Below are positions 6,042 to 7,484 of a stretch of DNA of 7,484 bases, one piece after another. The stretch spans positions 1 through 7,484 of the forward strand of contig JAOFKK010000048.1 of assembly GCA_028040005.1 (NCBI GenBank), written 5' to 3'. The DNA comes from Rickettsiales bacterium (GTDB lineage: Bacteria; Pseudomonadota; Alphaproteobacteria; Rickettsiales; UBA1997). The number at the start of each line of letters is the position of its first letter. The stretch's first letter is position 1. The position numbers and the translations under genes were made by a program. A model generated the notes under the pieces. The model had not been told where the DNA came from. It saw nothing but the letters and a program-made list of their open reading frames with translations, and did no database searches.

Positions 6042-7004
6042 TTATTCTGCTTTTGTTTTAGTCTTAGATTTTGCTTTAGACTTTGTTTTGGTCGCTGTTT
6101 TAGTTGCTGCCTTAGCTTTAGTAGGTTTTTCTTCCTTTTTTTCTTCACTAATAGCGGCAGGAATTTCTTCTATTTTTACCTCCTCCTCTGTTTTTGGAGC
6201 TTCTACTTCGTTAATTTCCTCTTTTTTGACCTCTTTAGTTTTAGAAGTTTTTTTTGTTTTGACTTCTGTTTTTTCTAAATTTTTCATGCCAGATTCTTTT
6301 GCACTTTCCTCAATACCGCAAAGAATAGCTGAAGAAATAAGATGGTAAAATAATTCAATTGATTGGCGAGAATCATCATTACCAGGAATAACAAAATCAA
6401 CCGGATCAGGATTGCAATTAGTATCAACTACCGCAACAACAGGAATGCCTAATTTTTTTGTTTCATTTAAAGCGTTAGATTCTCTTCTAATGTCAATAAT
6501 TACAACAAGATCAGGATGTCCACCCATATTTCTAATGCCGCCAAGCGCCGACTCTAATTTTAATCTATCTCTTTCTAATACTAGCTTTTCTTTTTTATTA
6601 AGATCGGCATTTTCGTCAGATAGATCCTTTTCAATTTTTTCAAGAGTTTTAATCGAGTTGGATATGGTTTTCCAGTTAGTTAACATACCACCGAGCCATT
6701 TTTGGTTAACATAATATTGACCACATTTAGTGGCATATTGTGCAGTTAATTCTGAAGCTTGCTTTTTTGTTGAAACGAATAAGATTCTACCATTATTTTT
6801 TGCAACATTTTTGACAACTTGTAATGATTGAAATAATGCTTGGGCAGTTTTATTTAAGTCAATAATGCTGGTTTTATTATGATCGCAAAAAATATATTTT
6901 GCCATTTTAGTGTTTAGCTTGCGACTTTGATGGCCAACATGAGCTTTTGCTTCTAGTAATTGTGTGATTTTAATTTTAGGTAATTTAATTGTATTTTCAG
7001 TCAT
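6042..7004 (-). CDS. rpsB: 30S ribosomal protein S2 with a long charged C-terminal extension
   Basis: S2 binds late to the small subunit, and in some bacteria it represses its own rpsB-tsf mRNA. The conserved core is residues 1-236: LLEAKAHVGHQSRKLNTKMAKYIF near 17-39, QKWLGGMLTNWKTI near 101-114, GGIRNMGGHPDLVVIID near 155-171, GIPVVAVVDTNCNPDPVDFVIPGNDD near 186-211, and RQSIELFYHLISSAI. Family members are usually about 240-260 residues; this one has 320. The extra 84 residues (nucleotides 6296-6045) are first Lys/Glu-rich, then end in a Lys/Thr/Ala tail (residues 295-320) like a small basic histone tail. ATG at 7004 lies in pure A/T sequence without a Shine-Dalgarno. It is the first gene of the operon. 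Confidence 0.96.
   Translation of the reverse strand: MTENTIKLPKIKITQLLEAKAHVGHQSRKLNTKMAKYIFCDHNKTSIIDLNKTAQALFQSLQVVKNVAKNNGRILFVSTKKQASELTAQYATKCGQYYVNQKWLGGMLTNWKTISNSIKTLEKIEKDLSDENADLNKKEKLVLERDRLKLESALGGIRNMGGHPDLVVIIDIRRESNALNETKKLGIPVVAVVDTNCNPDPVDFVIPGNDDSRQSIELFYHLISSAILCGIEESAKESGMKNLEKTEVKTKKTSKTKEVKKEEINEVEAPKTEEEVKIEEIPAAISEEKKEEKPTKAKAATKTATKTKSKAKSKTKTKAE
6045..6122 (-). repeat. Low-complexity Lys/Thr/Ala tail in rpsB
   Basis: This stretch codes S2 residues 295-320, built almost only from TK, AK and SK dipeptides and ending KTKTKAE. On the plus strand it shows as repeated TTT(A/T)G(C/T)-like 6-base units. Slippage here could change tail length without changing frame. Confidence 0.6.
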
Positions 7005-7034
7005 AATTTAATTTAAATTAAGGTTTATTACGAT

Positions 7035-7063
7035 ATCATATAGTAATGCTTAAAGCATTTTAA
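7035..7063 (-). promoter_or_regulatory. rpsB: Candidate sigma70-type promoter for the rpsB operon
   Basis: On the minus strand, TTAAAA (7063-7058, four of six matches to the -35 consensus) is followed after exactly 17 bases by TATGAT (7040-7035, five of six to the -10). Transcription would begin near 7028, giving a leader of about 24 nt to the rpsB ATG. A/T-rich DNA makes such matches easy, so this is a candidate only. Its placement fits the gap between ilvB and rpsB. Confidence 0.45.
7045..7059. promoter_or_regulatory. 15-bp palindrome in the rpsB promoter spacer
   Basis: AATGCTT and AAGCATT mirror each other around one central base, with no mismatch. The palindrome lies almost wholly between the predicted -35 and -10 boxes, a classic place for a repressor operator. 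If transcribed from further upstream it would instead form a 6-bp hairpin with a 3-base loop and no following T run on the minus strand. Confidence 0.4.
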
Positions 7064-7178
7064 TCATCCAGCAATTTAATTAATTGATGACACCCTAGAC
7101 TTTATGATATGTATTTATTTTAACGGTAAATGGTATTACGATTAAATAATAAACTTGGCGTTGTTAATTTGCAACTAT

Positions 7179-7484
7179 CTAAACGGCATTTTTATCTTTT
7201 TGGTCGTAATTTTCCTGGTCTTGGCGTAAAAGAATTTCATTATGACCAGAGCCAGCAGGAATCATGGGAAAGACATTCTCAGATTTTTCAGTAACACAAT
7301 CAAATAAAACTGGCCCATCATGATCAAGCATTTCTTGGAATTTGTCTTTGACTTCATTGGGGTTGTCACAATAAATAGCCTTAATACCAAAGATTCACCT
7401 AATTTTACAAAATCAGGTAGAGAGCCCATATAGCTTTCACTTTCACGATTTTCAAAGACCAATTCTTGCCATTGACGCACCATA
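7179..7484 (-). CDS. ilvB: Acetolactate synthase large subunit, C-terminal part, frameshifted
   Basis: Acetolactate (acetohydroxyacid) synthase catalyses the first common step of valine, leucine and isoleucine synthesis using ThDP, Mg and FAD. The window holds only about the last 100 residues; the start lies beyond base 7484. MVRQWQELVFENRESESY followed by PDFVKLGES is the conserved end of the ThDP-binding domain. The sequence then continues only in another frame, GIKAIYCDNPNEV, then DGPVLFDCVTEK and FPMIPAGSGHNEILL, to TAG at 7179-7181. One extra base in the AAA run at 7389-7391 would restore GESFGIKA exactly. So the gene carries a one-base deletion, either a real inactivating mutation or a read error in a homopolymer. 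Without the shift correction the first frame ends early, at the TGA at 7264-7262. No ilvN small-subunit gene follows; rpsB begins 174 bp downstream. Confidence 0.85.

Noticed and set aside
5836..6348. A 170-residue hydrophobic open frame on the plus strand
   Set aside because: It is antisense to the end of rpsB and the start of tsf. Its Val/Ala/Phe/Ser-rich look is the mirror image of the Lys/Glu/Thr-rich S2 tail, not a real membrane protein.
4029..6714. Plus-strand open frames at 4029-4226, 5334-5564 and 6412-6714
   Set aside because: All are antisense to frr, tsf or rpsB, which are unmistakable on the minus strand.
7150..7178. GTTG/CAAC hairpin just after the ilvB stop as a terminator
   Set aside because: Only four base pairs and no T run on the minus strand, so not convincing.
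7262..7390. The tail of the uncorrected frame after GES (reading LVLRLFIVTTP and on)
   Set aside because: It matches no acetolactate synthase end, whereas the other frame does; it is an artefact of the one-base deletion.
1..7484. CRISPR array, insertion sequence or prophage genes
   Set aside because: No regularly spaced repeats, transposase, integrase or phage-like frames are visible; the repeats seen are short and few.

Overview
The window looks like chromosomal DNA from an A+T-rich alphaproteobacterium, most likely in or near the Rickettsiales. The evidence is the gene order rpsB-tsf-pyrH-frr-uppS-cdsA, the low G+C of the core genes, very tight gene packing and A/T-rich start regions with few clear Shine-Dalgarno sites. 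An acetolactate synthase gene beside rpsB argues for a lineage that kept branched-chain amino acid synthesis. This placement is an inference from gene content and order only.

Region by region (+ strand coordinates): (a) 1-796, + strand: the 3' end of a Thr/Ser-rich, probably surface-exposed protein with one C-terminal membrane segment and an RRRR stop-transfer motif. Its cytoplasmic tail appears to continue in another frame after an apparent one-base deletion near 560-590. (b) 797-1093: a non-coding A+T-rich gap between convergent transcription units, with direct repeats, a long imperfect inverted repeat and a probable terminator for the minus-strand operon. (c) 1094-7004, minus strand: a compact unit read as rpsB > tsf > pyrH > frr > uppS > cdsA > tRNA-Leu(CAA) > uppP > HIT protein, with spacings from -14 to +32 bp. 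(d) 7005-7178: the rpsB upstream region, with a candidate promoter whose spacer holds a perfect palindrome. (e) 7179-7484, minus strand: the C-terminal end of acetolactate synthase large subunit (ilvB), interrupted by a one-base deletion in an A run.

The operon couples translation (S2, EF-Ts, ribosome recycling factor, a leucine tRNA), pyrimidine nucleotide supply (UMP kinase) and envelope building. UppS makes undecaprenyl diphosphate, UppP dephosphorylates it to the carrier lipid for peptidoglycan and glycan assembly, and CdsA makes CDP-diacylglycerol for phospholipids. The front half is the usual alphaproteobacterial arrangement. The tRNA-uppP-HIT tail is where dxr/rseP/bamA are often found in relatives.

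I see no clearly new multi-gene system. The points most worth a second look are the tRNA wedged between two membrane-protein genes, the UppS substitution of a conserved Glu by Cys, the long charged tail on S2, the palindrome in the rpsB promoter, and the two apparent frameshifts flanking an otherwise intact operon.
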